Assembly (NCBI GenBank): GCA_009903825.1
Contig: WYEN01000095.1
Coordinates: 27,560-91,559, forward strand
From: Desulfurococcales archaeon
GTDB taxonomy: Archaea > Thermoproteota > Thermoprotei_A > Sulfolobales > AG1
Direction of reading: 5' to 3'
Length of the DNA: 64,000 bases
Both the position numbers and the translations under genes were made by a program. Of this stretch, positions 1 through 9,233 are shown one piece after another. Position 1 is the stretch's first letter. Each line of letters starts with the position of its first letter. Below the pieces are notes generated by a model. The model searched no databases, was not told the DNA's origin, and saw nothing but the letters and a program-made list of their open reading frames with translations.

Positions 1-2
1 AC

Positions 3-122
3 ACAGATGTTGCGGTTCTAATAGATTCTAATGGAAAGATATTAGAGAAAGGTTTTAAACTAAAGAGAGAATGGGCGAGAATAATACTTGATTATGTCAA
101 AGACATGCTCCGAAGAAGATAA
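3..122 (+). CDS. C-terminal tail of an unidentified protein (5' end outside window)
   Basis: An open frame enters from the left edge and ends with TAA at 120-122, giving 39 visible residues that finish in a basic LRRR tail. The codon use (AGA, ATA, AAA) matches neighbouring genes, so I take it as the 3' end of a real gene. No domain can be recognised from so short a tail and I assign no function. The next gene starts about 40 nt downstream on the same strand. Confidence 0.55.
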   Translation, partial: TDVAVLIDSNGKILEKGFKLKREWARIILDYVKDMLRRR

Positions 123-163
123 TTATAGATGCATAGACGAAGTTTAATAATCTTCAAACTCTA

Positions 164-424
164 ATGAGTTTGGTGTCTATCATTAAAGGATCAAGACTTA
201 CATGTGTAGTCTGTGGAAGAGTTTTTCCAGAGGGTCAGGGCATAGTGATTAGATATAAAGATAAGATGCTTACCTTCCACAGCAAATCATGTGCAGTAAA
301 ATTCTTTCGATATTACATTGAAAACGTGGATCCTTCTTGTATAGATAAATATATTAATAAACTGATCGATGACTTTCAAAAGTATAGAGAGATAAAATCT
401 AAGAAAAAGATCTTGGCTGAATAA
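164..424 (+). CDS. small TRASH/YHS-like zinc-finger protein
   Basis: This 86-residue protein has a C-x2-C pair at residues 14-17 and His39/Cys43, separated by a predicted beta-rich stretch. That is the layout of TRASH/L24e-like treble-clef zinc ribbons. The C-terminal half is charged and helical. The family binds zinc or other metals and often serves as an RNA-, DNA- or metal-sensing module; the specific role here is unknown. The stop is only 2 nt from the start of the following serine hydrolase gene, so the two are probably cotranscribed, but they have no obvious shared function. Confidence 0.6.
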   Translation: MSLVSIIKGSRLTCVVCGRVFPEGQGIVIRYKDKMLTFHSKSCAVKFFRYYIENVDPSCIDKYINKLIDDFQKYREIKSKKKILAE

Positions 425-426
425 CT

Positions 427-1524
427 ATGAGTAAAAATATAGATTTCTCGAGAATAGATAGATTCGTAGTTGAGAACATAGAGAAAACTTTTCCGGGAGC
501 TTCTCTAGCAATATATAAAAAAGGAGAAAAGATATATGAGAAAGTCTATGGATATTCAGAGATCGTACCTGAGAGACGTAAAGTTCAAAAAGATACTATA
601 TTCGATCTAGCTTCATTGACGAAACCTCTGGTAACATCTTTGTTGACAGCAAAACTCGTGGAAGAAGGACTTTTACATCTACGAGATAAAGTCTCAAAGA
701 TCCTTCCAGAGTATTCTATGACTGAAGCAGGTTTTAATGAAGAGAAGAATAGAACAGAGATATGGATGCTTTTAACACATTCGGCATGTCTGCCTTCTTG
801 GATGCCTTTGTACAAGATCAAAGGTAAATCAAGAGAGGAGTTACTTATAGAAGCATCAAGATCTTTCATCACATGTTCTCCGGGAACTCAGGCTTTATAC
901 AGTGACATCGGATATATCGTAATGACTCTTCTAATAGAGAGAATTACTGGAGAGAGAATAGACCGTCTTTTTGAAAAAATGATTGCGAAACCATTAGGTT
1001 TGGAAAAAACTATGTTTAATCCGCTTGAGAAAAATTATCCTATCAACAAGATCGCGTCTACCGAGCTTCTACGAGAAGAAAACATAGTCTTAAAAGGAGT
1101 TGTCCACGATGAAAATGCCAGAGCGTTAGATGGAGTATCAGGACATGCAGGGCTTTTCTCAACAGCAGATGAAGTGGGTATGATTGTTAATGAAGTATTA
1201 CAGAGTTATTTAGGAAAAAGCGATCTTCTGATTAAGCCTGCGACTGCAAGATCTTTTCTAAGAAAAATTATATGTGGAGACAGATGTTACTCGCTAGGAT
1301 GGATGATCTATGAGTCTTCTTCAGCAATTTTTTGCGGAGATCTTATGAGCCCTGGAAAAGCTTTTGGACACACAGGTTTCACAGGAACATCAGTATGTGC
1401 TGACCCTGATCTTGACATAGTGATAGTGTTTTTATCTAATCGAGTGCATCCCACGAGAGAAAATAATAAGATAATAGAGTTTAGACCTAGATTTCATAAT
1501 CTGGTTGTGTCTACGATAATATGA
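427..1524 (+). CDS. beta-lactamase-fold serine hydrolase (class C/esterase type)
   Basis: A 365-residue member of the serine beta-lactamase/penicillin-binding-protein superfamily. The three active-site elements are visible: SxxK as SLTK at 63-66 (nucleophile Ser63, base Lys66), YSD at 158-160 in the YxN position, and HTG at 315-317 replacing the KTG box. The GHAGLFST stretch near 239 is typical of the esterase-like class C subgroup. There is no signal peptide, so it is likely cytoplasmic. Archaea lack murein, so an esterase or peptidase role is more likely than antibiotic hydrolysis. The substrate cannot be deduced. It follows the zinc-finger gene after 2 nt. Confidence 0.85.
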   Translation: MSKNIDFSRIDRFVVENIEKTFPGASLAIYKKGEKIYEKVYGYSEIVPERRKVQKDTIFDLASLTKPLVTSLLTAKLVEEGLLHLRDKVSKILPEYSMTEAGFNEEKNRTEIWMLLTHSACLPSWMPLYKIKGKSREELLIEASRSFITCSPGTQALYSDIGYIVMTLLIERITGERIDRLFEKMIAKPLGLEKTMFNPLEKNYPINKIASTELLREENIVLKGVVHDENARALDGVSGHAGLFSTADEVGMIVNEVLQSYLGKSDLLIKPATARSFLRKIICGDRCYSLGWMIYESSSAIFCGDLMSPGKAFGHTGFTGTSVCADPDLDIVIVFLSNRVHPTRENNKIIEFRPRFHNLVVSTII

Positions 1525-1559
1525 TTAGAAGAATGATATAAATATCTCATGTATGAAAA

Positions 1560-1568
1560 TTTAAAAAT
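1560..1568 (+). promoter_or_regulatory. TATA box for tRNA-Ala(GGC)
   Basis: TTTAAAAAT is centred about 29 nt upstream of the first tRNA base, the usual archaeal TATA-to-start distance. It lies in the short gap after the hydrolase stop codon. Confidence 0.5.
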
Positions 1569-1592
1569 CTGAATTACTAATGATTTTATGGT

Positions 1593-1665
<73 letters not shown>

Positions 1666-1690
1666 CTAGAGCTTTGACAGATGATCTCAT

Positions 1691-2419
1691 ATGATTTCTA
1701 TTGAGCCAGATCTTTTGAGATTGTATCATATGTTAAAAAGAGTGATCACAGATCTGGGATATGATTATGAGAAAGAATATGACGCGTCTCTCACAGCCTG
1801 TGTTCTTGCAAACTCGATAGATATCATAGATCCTTACAAAATTTTCGAGAGACTTTTTAAGAAACTTTCTAACAGACATATATTAGTTATAGGAGCAGGA
1901 CCTAGCATATATAATATAGATAGAAGACTTACTTCAGAGATTTATGATGGAGTAATATGTAGCGACGGCGCCTGTAGAGTTCTTAGAGAGAATGCTTGTT
2001 TAAATAAGACATGTATATGGGTTGGAGATCTGGATGGCGGGATAGACTCTTTTGAAAAGATATCTAATTTTCAGAATAGTTTTTCTTTTCTACATTTTCA
2101 CGGAGATAATTACATAGATATAATAAAGATCTCTGATAAAATAAGAGAATTTAGAGATAAAATTGTTTTTACAGTTCAAACACTACCCTTATGTCCAAAG
2201 ACGATTCTGATCCCAGGCTTCACAGACGGAGACAGAGCTCTTTTGTTAACCAAATTATTAAAGCCTTCCAAAATCTCTGTCGTAGGCATGGATCTAGAAT
2301 CATATTATGTAAGTATGTATTCTAAACCTTCTCTAAAAGACATAGATCTTATCACACCATCTAAGAGAAGAAAACTAGAATGGGCCAAAAGATTGATAGA
2401 CATGTTTCCATATTACTAG
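1691..2419 (+). CDS. mptE: 6-hydroxymethyl-7,8-dihydropterin pyrophosphokinase (MptE-like, DUF115)
   Basis: This 242-residue protein fits the archaeal MptE family, which transfers pyrophosphate from ATP to 6-hydroxymethyl-dihydropterin in the tetrahydropterin cofactor pathway. Visible family features are the glycine-rich GAGPS at 69-72 after a hydrophobic strand, CSDGA at 90-94, the acidic GDLDG at 112-116 (likely metal/ATP site) and HGDN at 137-140. This Rossmann-like enzyme replaces bacterial FolK in archaea. It starts 25 nt after tRNA-Ala and converges on the glycosyl-phosphotransferase gene. No other pterin-pathway gene is in the window. Confidence 0.85.
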   Translation: MISIEPDLLRLYHMLKRVITDLGYDYEKEYDASLTACVLANSIDIIDPYKIFERLFKKLSNRHILVIGAGPSIYNIDRRLTSEIYDGVICSDGACRVLRENACLNKTCIWVGDLDGGIDSFEKISNFQNSFSFLHFHGDNYIDIIKISDKIREFRDKIVFTVQTLPLCPKTILIPGFTDGDRALLLTKLLKPSKISVVGMDLESYYVSMYSKPSLKDIDLITPSKRRKLEWAKRLIDMFPYY

Positions 2420-2452
2420 TCTTTATGAATAGCTGTCATATTATTTTCTCAG

Positions 2453-3415
2453 TTATCTCAACAAAAACCATATTATAAGACCAAGAGTTATGGACACTAG
2501 ATATAGTATATATATGCTTATCACAAGATCTGTCTCTCTAAGAGGTTTTCGTAGAGATGCCATATGAACAAGAGTTATAGGCGCTTCATCATCTTTATTA
2601 GCTATTATAAATCCATTGACAACTTTAACAGGTCTCTTCTTAATCTCTCTTCTCTCTCTTAAGCCTTTTATAGATACAAGAATTGAGAAGCCGTTAGTGA
2701 CCATAGGAAGAAACATCAGTATCACTAGAAACTCTATTCTATATACAAAAGCTATATAAGCGATCCAGCTTCCTAAAAGAAAAGATCCTGAGTTTCCAAG
2801 AAAGATTTTTGCTGGATAAATATTATATATAAGAAAAGCTGCTAATGACCCTAAGGCTGAGAGCAACATTATCTCTCCTCTATGGTCTAGATAAGATATT
2901 AGAGGATAAAGAGCTGAGAGAGACATGAATAAGATTCCTGAGACAAGACCATTATGAGTATCACTCATATTTACCGCATTAAGAGCAACTGCGAATCCTA
3001 CCATAATTGCTAGAGGATATAATATATATAGTCTCGCTTCTCCAATTAAAGGAATATATGGAGTAGGCGTGTATAACTCTAATAGTATTACTGGCAAAGA
3101 TGTTGTGGCAGATAATAAAGTTTTGAGCTTGGCAGAGAGAACATATAGATCATCTATCAGACCTATTAATAAAGCTATGAGACTAGTTATGAAGAATCCT
3201 ATGATCACTTTATTTAACTCAAATACTAAAGGGATCAAAGATCCTAGGATCAGTGAGACGCCTCCAATATCAGAGGCATAGCTCTCCCAAGCCTTATGAA
3301 CATCTTTTCCAACTAGACCTTTATAGAATGATATTCTCATAATTATATAAGCCGTCATAAATGTTAAAACAAATGATAGACTTATGATAATTATTTTATC
3401 GAAGATAGACATCAA
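2453..3415 (-). CDS. MraY/GPT-family polyprenyl-phosphate sugar-1-phosphate transferase (AglH-like)
   Basis: A 320-residue multi-pass membrane protein of about ten hydrophobic segments, of the family that loads a sugar-1-phosphate onto a polyprenyl or dolichyl phosphate carrier. Visible motifs are DD at 88-89, NMSDTHNG at 149-156 (equivalent to the metal/nucleotide motif, closer to eukaryotic GPT than to MraY) and FLGNSGS at 205-211. The last motif carries Asn208 where bacterial MraY has Asp, which is unusual. The likely role is the first membrane step of N-glycan or other lipid-linked glycan assembly. It diverges from a GT2 glycosyltransferase, supporting a surface-glycan locus. The sugar donor is not identifiable. 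Confidence 0.8.
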   Translation of the reverse strand: MMSIFDKIIIISLSFVLTFMTAYIIMRISFYKGLVGKDVHKAWESYASDIGGVSLILGSLIPLVFELNKVIIGFFITSLIALLIGLIDDLYVLSAKLKTLLSATTSLPVILLELYTPTPYIPLIGEARLYILYPLAIMVGFAVALNAVNMSDTHNGLVSGILFMSLSALYPLISYLDHRGEIMLLSALGSLAAFLIYNIYPAKIFLGNSGSFLLGSWIAYIAFVYRIEFLVILMFLPMVTNGFSILVSIKGLRERREIKKRPVKVVNGFIIANKDDEAPITLVHMASLRKPLRETDLVISIYILYLVSITLGLIIWFLLR

Positions 3416-3566
3416 ACGATCATCAACCTGATCATTTTTATCATTTTCATCACACTATCAATACTAGAAACTATAATAAATCTTATCTGTATAAAGATCA
3501 TATCTAACTTCATAATAATTAAAAGATGCTACAATTTTTTGTTTTTGTTAAAGACATTGATTTGGA

Positions 3567-5030
3567 GTGTTTGTTAAGATGATCTTAGAAAGCTTGATCG
3601 CGTCAGTTCTGATCTCTTCAATATTTATTCAAAGTCTTCATATATTTTATGGTCTCGGAGCTCTCAGAGCATTGTTGCATAATAATGACAAAAATAGAAA
3701 TATTGAAGATTTTTATAGAAAGGATCTTCCTAAGACAAGAGTTTCTGTGATCATACCTATGAAAAATGAGGATCTAGAGGTTTTGAGAAGAAGCTTGGAG
3801 CATATATCCAAAATGTTATGGGATAAAGAATATTTCGAGATAATAATTTTATCAGATGATCCTTCTGATAGATGGAGATCTATTGAAGAGACAGTTGAAG
3901 AAGTAAGTAAAAAATATATGACTAAGATCTCTGTGATCTTTAGAGATAAACCGATTGGAGGTAGAAACGGAGCGATTAATGAGGCCATATTAAGATCTTC
4001 AGGAGATCTCATAGCGATCTTTGATGTAGATAGTATGCCAGAACCTGATTTCCTGATCAATACTTATAAAAAGATGTATAGAGATGGCTGTCATGCCGTG
4101 ATAGGAAGATGGAGAGGATATAGTTATTATAGAACTAGAATAGGGAAAGCTCTGATCAATATGACAGATTTTGTAGAGACATTACTTTTGAGAGGTAGAG
4201 AAAAACTGGGTTTTTATGTAGTGCCTTTGGGAAGCGGAACACTTTATAAAAGAGAGGTTTTTAATAAAATAGGTTTTTTAGAATTTGATATTATCCAAGA
4301 CGATTATTGGACAGGTCTCAAGATGTTTAGTAAAGATCTTAAGACGTGTTATGAAGATAATGCTATAGTATATGTCATGGTACCCTCGACTTATGAAGCT
4401 TTCAAGATTCAACAGAGTAGATGGGCTTACGGAGCTGTTCAGGCTGGTGTAAGAGGAATTAGACTGATAAAATCTTCAACATATAGTCTTGCAAAAAAGA
4501 TAGAGTTGCTTATATATGCTTTCCAATATATTCCTACGATATTTATAGCCTATGCAACACCTATATACGTATTGTCATACGTGATATACAGTCCTAAAAC
4601 AGATCCTTTGATCAACATCTGGCACATTCTATGGCTATGGATATTAGTGTCTGCTCTCTATGTAATTATGTATCTTTTTGTAATGAAGCTTAGAGGCAGA
4701 ACAGATCTTGTAGAGATCATTAAGAGTCTAGGAACTTCATCAGCATTAACCTCAGCGTTATCACCTATTATAGCTTATAATCAGCTTAGAGCTTTTCTAA
4801 GGAAGAAAAGATATTCATATAAAATAACTCCTAAAGGTTCTCTCGAGAAGAATATACATAAACTTGCTGATTATAAGATTGAGATCATATATATGTTAAT
4901 ATTGTTGCTAGGAACAATATTATCAATTTTAAGATCACATGTATTCTCGCTGTTGGTTCTTAGTGTAATGTTGTCAGGCTATATATATGTACTTTTTATA
5001 ACATTAGTTTTAAGAGAAAAGTTTTGGTAA
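3567..5030 (+). CDS. membrane-bound family 2 glycosyltransferase
   Basis: A 487-residue processive-type GT2 enzyme. It has an N-terminal membrane helix (about 5-28), a GT-A domain beginning with TRVSVIIPMKNE (58-68), DVD at 153-155 for metal-nucleotide sugar, QDD at 244-246 as catalytic base and QQSRW at 282-286, the acceptor-binding motif of cellulose/hyaluronan synthase-like enzymes. Several C-terminal membrane helices follow (about 310-345, 355-375, 438-485). It probably makes or exports a surface polysaccharide or lipid-linked glycan. The gap to the divergent AglH-like gene is about 150 nt, enough for back-to-back promoters. Confidence 0.87.
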   Translation: MFVKMILESLIASVLISSIFIQSLHIFYGLGALRALLHNNDKNRNIEDFYRKDLPKTRVSVIIPMKNEDLEVLRRSLEHISKMLWDKEYFEIIILSDDPSDRWRSIEETVEEVSKKYMTKISVIFRDKPIGGRNGAINEAILRSSGDLIAIFDVDSMPEPDFLINTYKKMYRDGCHAVIGRWRGYSYYRTRIGKALINMTDFVETLLLRGREKLGFYVVPLGSGTLYKREVFNKIGFLEFDIIQDDYWTGLKMFSKDLKTCYEDNAIVYVMVPSTYEAFKIQQSRWAYGAVQAGVRGIRLIKSSTYSLAKKIELLIYAFQYIPTIFIAYATPIYVLSYVIYSPKTDPLINIWHILWLWILVSALYVIMYLFVMKLRGRTDLVEIIKSLGTSSALTSALSPIIAYNQLRAFLRKKRYSYKITPKGSLEKNIHKLADYKIEIIYMLILLLGTILSILRSHVFSLLVLSVMLSGYIYVLFITLVLREKFW

Positions 5031-5044
5031 AAGTTTTAAGAAGA

Positions 5045-6064
<1,020 letters not shown>

Positions 6065-6083
6065 TTATCAAATACTATTGTTC

Positions 6084-6413
6084 TTAAGCTGGAGAGCCTG
6101 TGACATTATATTTCTTCTTCCACTCTTCGAAAGTATTCTTAAGCTCTCCCTCAAGAGGAGCATTAAATCTGTACCATTTACTTTTAGCTTTAGGCTCGGG
6201 AGGCGCTTGAGAAGTTGGCCATATACAGTTAACTGGGCACACTTTCACACATGAGAAATCGTCTATACAGACGTCCCATATTAATCTGGCTTTGGCATTC
6301 TCATCTAACTCAATCGCCTGTACAGGACAAACCGCTACACATGCTCCACAACTTATGCATATATCTTGATCAATCACCACCTTCTGATACTCTTTTTTTG
6401 CCTCATGAGCCAT
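6084..6413 (-). CDS. ferredoxin-like subunit of a 2-oxoacid oxidoreductase
   Basis: A 109-residue polyferredoxin-type protein. The first cluster motif is canonical (C-x2-C-x2-C-x3-C-P, residues about 19-29). The second is irregular, with cysteines spaced x5, x3 and x3 (CIDDFSC...CPVNC). One standard ligand is therefore displaced, and a [3Fe-4S] cluster or a non-standard ligand is possible. The C-terminal 40 residues are polar and of unknown role. Placed just upstream of the beta subunit, it probably relays electrons from the oxidoreductase to a free ferredoxin, like a delta subunit. Confidence 0.8.
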   Translation of the reverse strand: MAHEAKKEYQKVVIDQDICISCGACVAVCPVQAIELDENAKARLIWDVCIDDFSCVKVCPVNCIWPTSQAPPEPKAKSKWYRFNAPLEGELKNTFEEWKKKYNVTGSPA

Positions 6414-6450
6414 TGTATCACCGATATTTTTTGAAATAAAACATATATAT

Positions 6451-7062
6451 GTGCAGAACCTTATATATTCGGTGCCACTTATAGAGCCTTTTATTATAAG
6501 AATACATATAAATTGTCGTGGAGATATAATAAATCAGCTTTTAAATGACTCTAATTGTAGAATAAGATACATAGGATCCTTAGATAATATTTTATATCTC
6601 ATAGCTGGAGACTGTGTAATAAAAGGAGTTTATAAAGATGTTGAGAAGATTAAGATAGACAAAAGAAGATATTTGATCAAGATTAAAAACTCTGTATTGA
6701 GTAAGCTGATCCGTAGAAATCTAATAACAAACATGTTTTTTGATAAAAAAATTCTCTACATAGATCTTTTGATTGAGAAAACAGAGGATCTGAGACAGAT
6801 AATTACTGAGTTAATGAATAGAAGATGCAGAGTTAAAGTAGTTAAAAAAAATCTGTTGAGAGAGTATTATCAGATACTCACAGAGAGACAGAGAGATGTT
6901 TTGTATAAAGCTTTAGAAAAAGGCTTTTTTGAAGATCCTAGAAGAATAAGTCTGCATATGTTATCAAAGATTCTAGGGATCTCTGCATCCACTATTGATG
7001 AACATATTAGAAAAGGGGTCAGAAAGATATTGTATGAGTATGTTATTAGAGAGAATATATAG
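6451..7062 (+). CDS. HTH-10 (bacterio-opsin-activator type) transcriptional regulator
   Basis: A 203-residue protein. The C-terminal ~60 residues (about 143-198), with LTERQRDVLYKALEKGFF, LHMLSKILGISASTIDEHIRK and a terminal basic helix, match the HTH-10 domain common in archaeal regulators. The N-terminal 140 residues probably sense a ligand but show no known motif. The start codon chosen is GTG. The gene diverges from the ferredoxin/oxidoreductase pair with a gap of only 37 nt, so it could regulate that pair; that is inference from position alone. Confidence 0.75.
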   Translation: MQNLIYSVPLIEPFIIRIHINCRGDIINQLLNDSNCRIRYIGSLDNILYLIAGDCVIKGVYKDVEKIKIDKRRYLIKIKNSVLSKLIRRNLITNMFFDKKILYIDLLIEKTEDLRQIITELMNRRCRVKVVKKNLLREYYQILTERQRDVLYKALEKGFFEDPRRISLHMLSKILGISASTIDEHIRKGVRKILYEYVIRENI

Positions 7063-7079
7063 ATGCGAAGGTTATAAAA

Positions 7080-8120
7080 ATGTGGATGTTAAAAAGATCT
7101 CCTATAGATCATGATTTAATTATTGATAAACATATGAACATATATGTGGTATTTGGTTCTATACATCCGCCTGGGAGAGTATATGCTTATCTAAAATACA
7201 TATCTCATCCAATTAAACAAGATAAAAACTTCTTAACCTCTATATGGAGATATGCTACAAAAGATCTTTATAGAGTTCTAAGAAGATATTCAGCAGAAGA
7301 AGTCTCAGAAGTGTTAGACAGATATAGCGTTAAAAAATTCTACGACATAGTCTATGGAGTTGAGATGCCTTATTTATCTTATGAAGATATATATGTTCAT
7401 CTGACTCCTGAAGAAAGATTAAGAGAGATATATTATAATCCTCGAGATGAGCTAGAACTGATCACTGCGGAGACGATTGATCATATAAGATCTTATGTCA
7501 ATATCTCTTTAAAAGATATCGGCGTTGGAGGAAGCTTATTAGGAGGTTTTCATAATACAACATATAGCGACATAGATCTTGTGGTTTATGGAGCGACTAA
7601 TGCTTGTAGCATTTATGAGACATCAAATTTATTCCTAGAATCTTTGAAAGATCAGGAGCTTGAAGTATGGATTAGAAATCAGATTTCTCTTCATAATATA
7701 AATTTCAACACAGCTAGAGAGATGTATCATGTATATAGAAGAGGCGTTTTTAAGAAGAAATATGTCACATTTACTTTTCCAAGCGATCCTAGGAATTATC
7801 CCTCGAGATATATGTCAAGACCCATTAGATGTGTAGGAGCAAAAATACAAATTGAAGAGAGACAATGTAAAGCACTTCAATACCCTGGAGAGGCATATAT
7901 AGATAAGATTCTTGAAACTGATGTTTCAGATCAATACGTTAGATCTCAGCTTAAAAAATTGTTTATATACGAAGGATCTTTCTCACCATTGTTATTTAAA
8001 GGAGGCGTATTTAAAATAACAGGTTCTATACAGAAGGCATATGATTTTGAGACTAATGAAGAATACTATGTGTTAGTGTTAGGATCCAGGGAATGCAAAA
8101 CAGAGATTTTTAGAGTATAA
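7080..8120 (+). CDS. DNA polymerase beta-fold nucleotidyltransferase family protein
   Basis: A 346-residue protein with the nucleotidyltransferase signature GGSLLGGFHNTTYSDIDLVV around 155-175 (GS helix followed by the DxD metal pair). The long N-terminal region and C-terminal beta-rich region are of a conserved archaeal type. The family transfers nucleotides to RNA, protein or small molecules; the substrate is not deducible. It starts 17 nt after the HTH regulator and is probably in the same transcript, which ends at a hairpin plus T-run just downstream. Confidence 0.7.
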   Translation: MWMLKRSPIDHDLIIDKHMNIYVVFGSIHPPGRVYAYLKYISHPIKQDKNFLTSIWRYATKDLYRVLRRYSAEEVSEVLDRYSVKKFYDIVYGVEMPYLSYEDIYVHLTPEERLREIYYNPRDELELITAETIDHIRSYVNISLKDIGVGGSLLGGFHNTTYSDIDLVVYGATNACSIYETSNLFLESLKDQELEVWIRNQISLHNINFNTAREMYHVYRRGVFKKKYVTFTFPSDPRNYPSRYMSRPIRCVGAKIQIEERQCKALQYPGEAYIDKILETDVSDQYVRSQLKKLFIYEGSFSPLLFKGGVFKITGSIQKAYDFETNEEYYVLVLGSRECKTEIFRV

Positions 8121-8143
8121 CCATCTTCTCTGCTCTAAAAGAC

Positions 8144-8162
8144 GAGGCCTGCCCTCTTTTTT
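8144..8162 (+). terminator. hairpin with T6 tract after the nucleotidyltransferase gene
   Basis: A short GAGG...CCTC stem is followed directly by six T residues, about 24 nt after the stop codon. Archaeal termination mainly needs the T tract, so this is a plausible terminator. It also separates this unit from the molybdopterin oxidoreductase gene. Confidence 0.45.
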
Positions 8163-8228
8163 AGTCATTAAGTTAAAAGTGTTCTTGTATATTTTTATTT
8201 TTTAAGAAAAAGTCTGTATAGATAAAAA

Positions 8229-8840
8229 ATGGAAGGCTCTTCAACACCTCCTGGACAGAAGTATATACCTAAGTTTATTATATATGCTGAATTTGGCATA
8301 CCTAAGATAGATCTTGAGAGCTATAGATTAATAGTGGAGGGACTGGTGGAGAAGAGACTCGAGCTCACTTATGATGAGCTTAAACTTATGATTGATACGG
8401 AATATGTCTCTGATTTTCATTGTGTCACAGGATGGAGTATTAAAGATGTTAGATGGAGAGGTATAAGCTTTTCTAGAATAATAGATAGGGCAAAACCTCT
8501 GCCAGAGGCCAGATATGTTTATGTCGTCTCTTTAGATGGATATACAACCACGATAGATCTTGAGGATCTTAAGAACGACAAAGCTATTATCGTTCTAGAG
8601 ATAAACGACAAACCTCTATCAGTTGAACAAGGTTTTCCAGCCAGATTATTTGTTCCACATCTATATGGCTGGAAGAGTGCTAAATGGCTTCACAAGATAA
8701 TCTTCATAGATAGATATATAGATGGTTATTGGGAGGAGAGAGGTTATCACGAGAGAGGTCGTGTATGGGAGGAGGAGAGATTTAAAGATTATATAGGAAA
8801 ACATAAAACCAGAAAAATCGTTGGTTTACAAAACATCTGA
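8229..8840 (+). CDS. molybdopterin-dependent oxidoreductase (sulfite oxidase/YedY fold)
   Basis: A 203-residue protein consisting almost entirely of the oxidoreductase molybdopterin-binding domain. The molybdenum ligand is expected to be Cys65 in [10 protein letters not shown]. Other family marks are WRGISF (about 76-81), a VVSLDGYTT strand and [19 protein letters not shown] (about 137-155). It is much shorter than full sulfite oxidases and has no twin-arginine signal, so it may be cytoplasmic. The substrate is unknown. A MoeA-type molybdenum cofactor gene lies 9 kb away. A TTTTTATTTTTT stretch about 35 nt upstream may be its promoter. Confidence 0.85.
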   Translation: MEGSSTPPGQKYIPKFIIYAEFGIPKIDLESYRLIVEGLVEKRLELTYDELKLMIDTEYVSDFHCVTGWSIKDVRWRGISFSRIIDRAKPLPEARYVYVVSLDGYTTTIDLEDLKNDKAIIVLEINDKPLSVEQGFPARLFVPHLYGWKSAKWLHKIIFIDRYIDGYWEERGYHERGRVWEEERFKDYIGKHKTRKIVGLQNI

Positions 8841-8882
8841 ATGTCACACATGAGATCATCATCAAGAATCAAAGTTTTTACA

Positions 8883-9134
8883 ACTGAAAGCCTCGCCATT
8901 TATGACAAGTGAATATATAAGCTTATGTTAATCATTCTGATGATGAGTCTATAGATGTGGTTGCTCCTAAGTTTTTTAGGATGCGGGGTGGGCAACCACA
9001 TGAGCAAAACATATATGGGGGATCTCTGGCCATCCCGACCGTCTCTCAGATGACAGATGTAAACCCGAATAGATGAGGAGAACCTATGATCCGCTCCGAA
9101 GAGAGCTTCCGCCCTTTAGGGCGGGGAGGGGTCA
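8883..9134 (+). mobile_element. relic IS605-family (tnpB-type) element without a transposase gene
   Basis: This ~250-nt segment starts with CTGAAAGC-TCG, as does the left end of the tnpB element at 21.4 kb. It ends with the same right end: a ~54-nt block (9048-9101) differs from 22612-22665 at only about four bases, followed by a CCGCCC-TTTA-GGGCGG hairpin and a terminal GTCA. The tnpB body is missing apart from its last codons. Inside, GTGGTTGC (8957) pairs with GCAACCAC (8992). It is therefore an internally deleted, non-autonomous copy that keeps the probable guide-RNA (omega/reRNA) end. It fills most of the 390-nt gap before dppD. Confidence 0.8.
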
Positions 9135-9222
9135 TATTCAGATTTAGCTGATAAAAATTTATAAATTCTGAGAGTTACTTTTATAATTTCAATAATTGAA
9201 TACTGTATGGTGAATAATAAAA

Positions 9223-9230
9223 GAGGTGAT
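9223..9230 (+). promoter_or_regulatory. ribosome binding site deciding the dppD GTG start
   Basis: GAGGTGAT is complementary to the 3' end of archaeal 16S rRNA and lies 3 nt before GTG at 9234, fixing that codon as the start. Confidence 0.7.
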
Positions 9231-9233
9231 TAA

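Noticed and set aside
585..872. Long antisense open frames inside many genes, for example within the hydrolase, gckA, malic enzyme and nop5
   Set aside because: They mirror the codon pattern of confident genes on the other strand, lack ribosome sites and show no domain.
427..1524. Beta-lactamase resistance gene
   Set aside because: The fold is shared with esterases and peptidases, the KTG box is HTG, and archaea lack the murein target, so a resistance role is not supported.
8936..8950. CTGATGATGA resembling a C/D guide RNA box C
   Set aside because: No D' or D box at suitable spacing follows, and the segment lies inside the relic transposable element.
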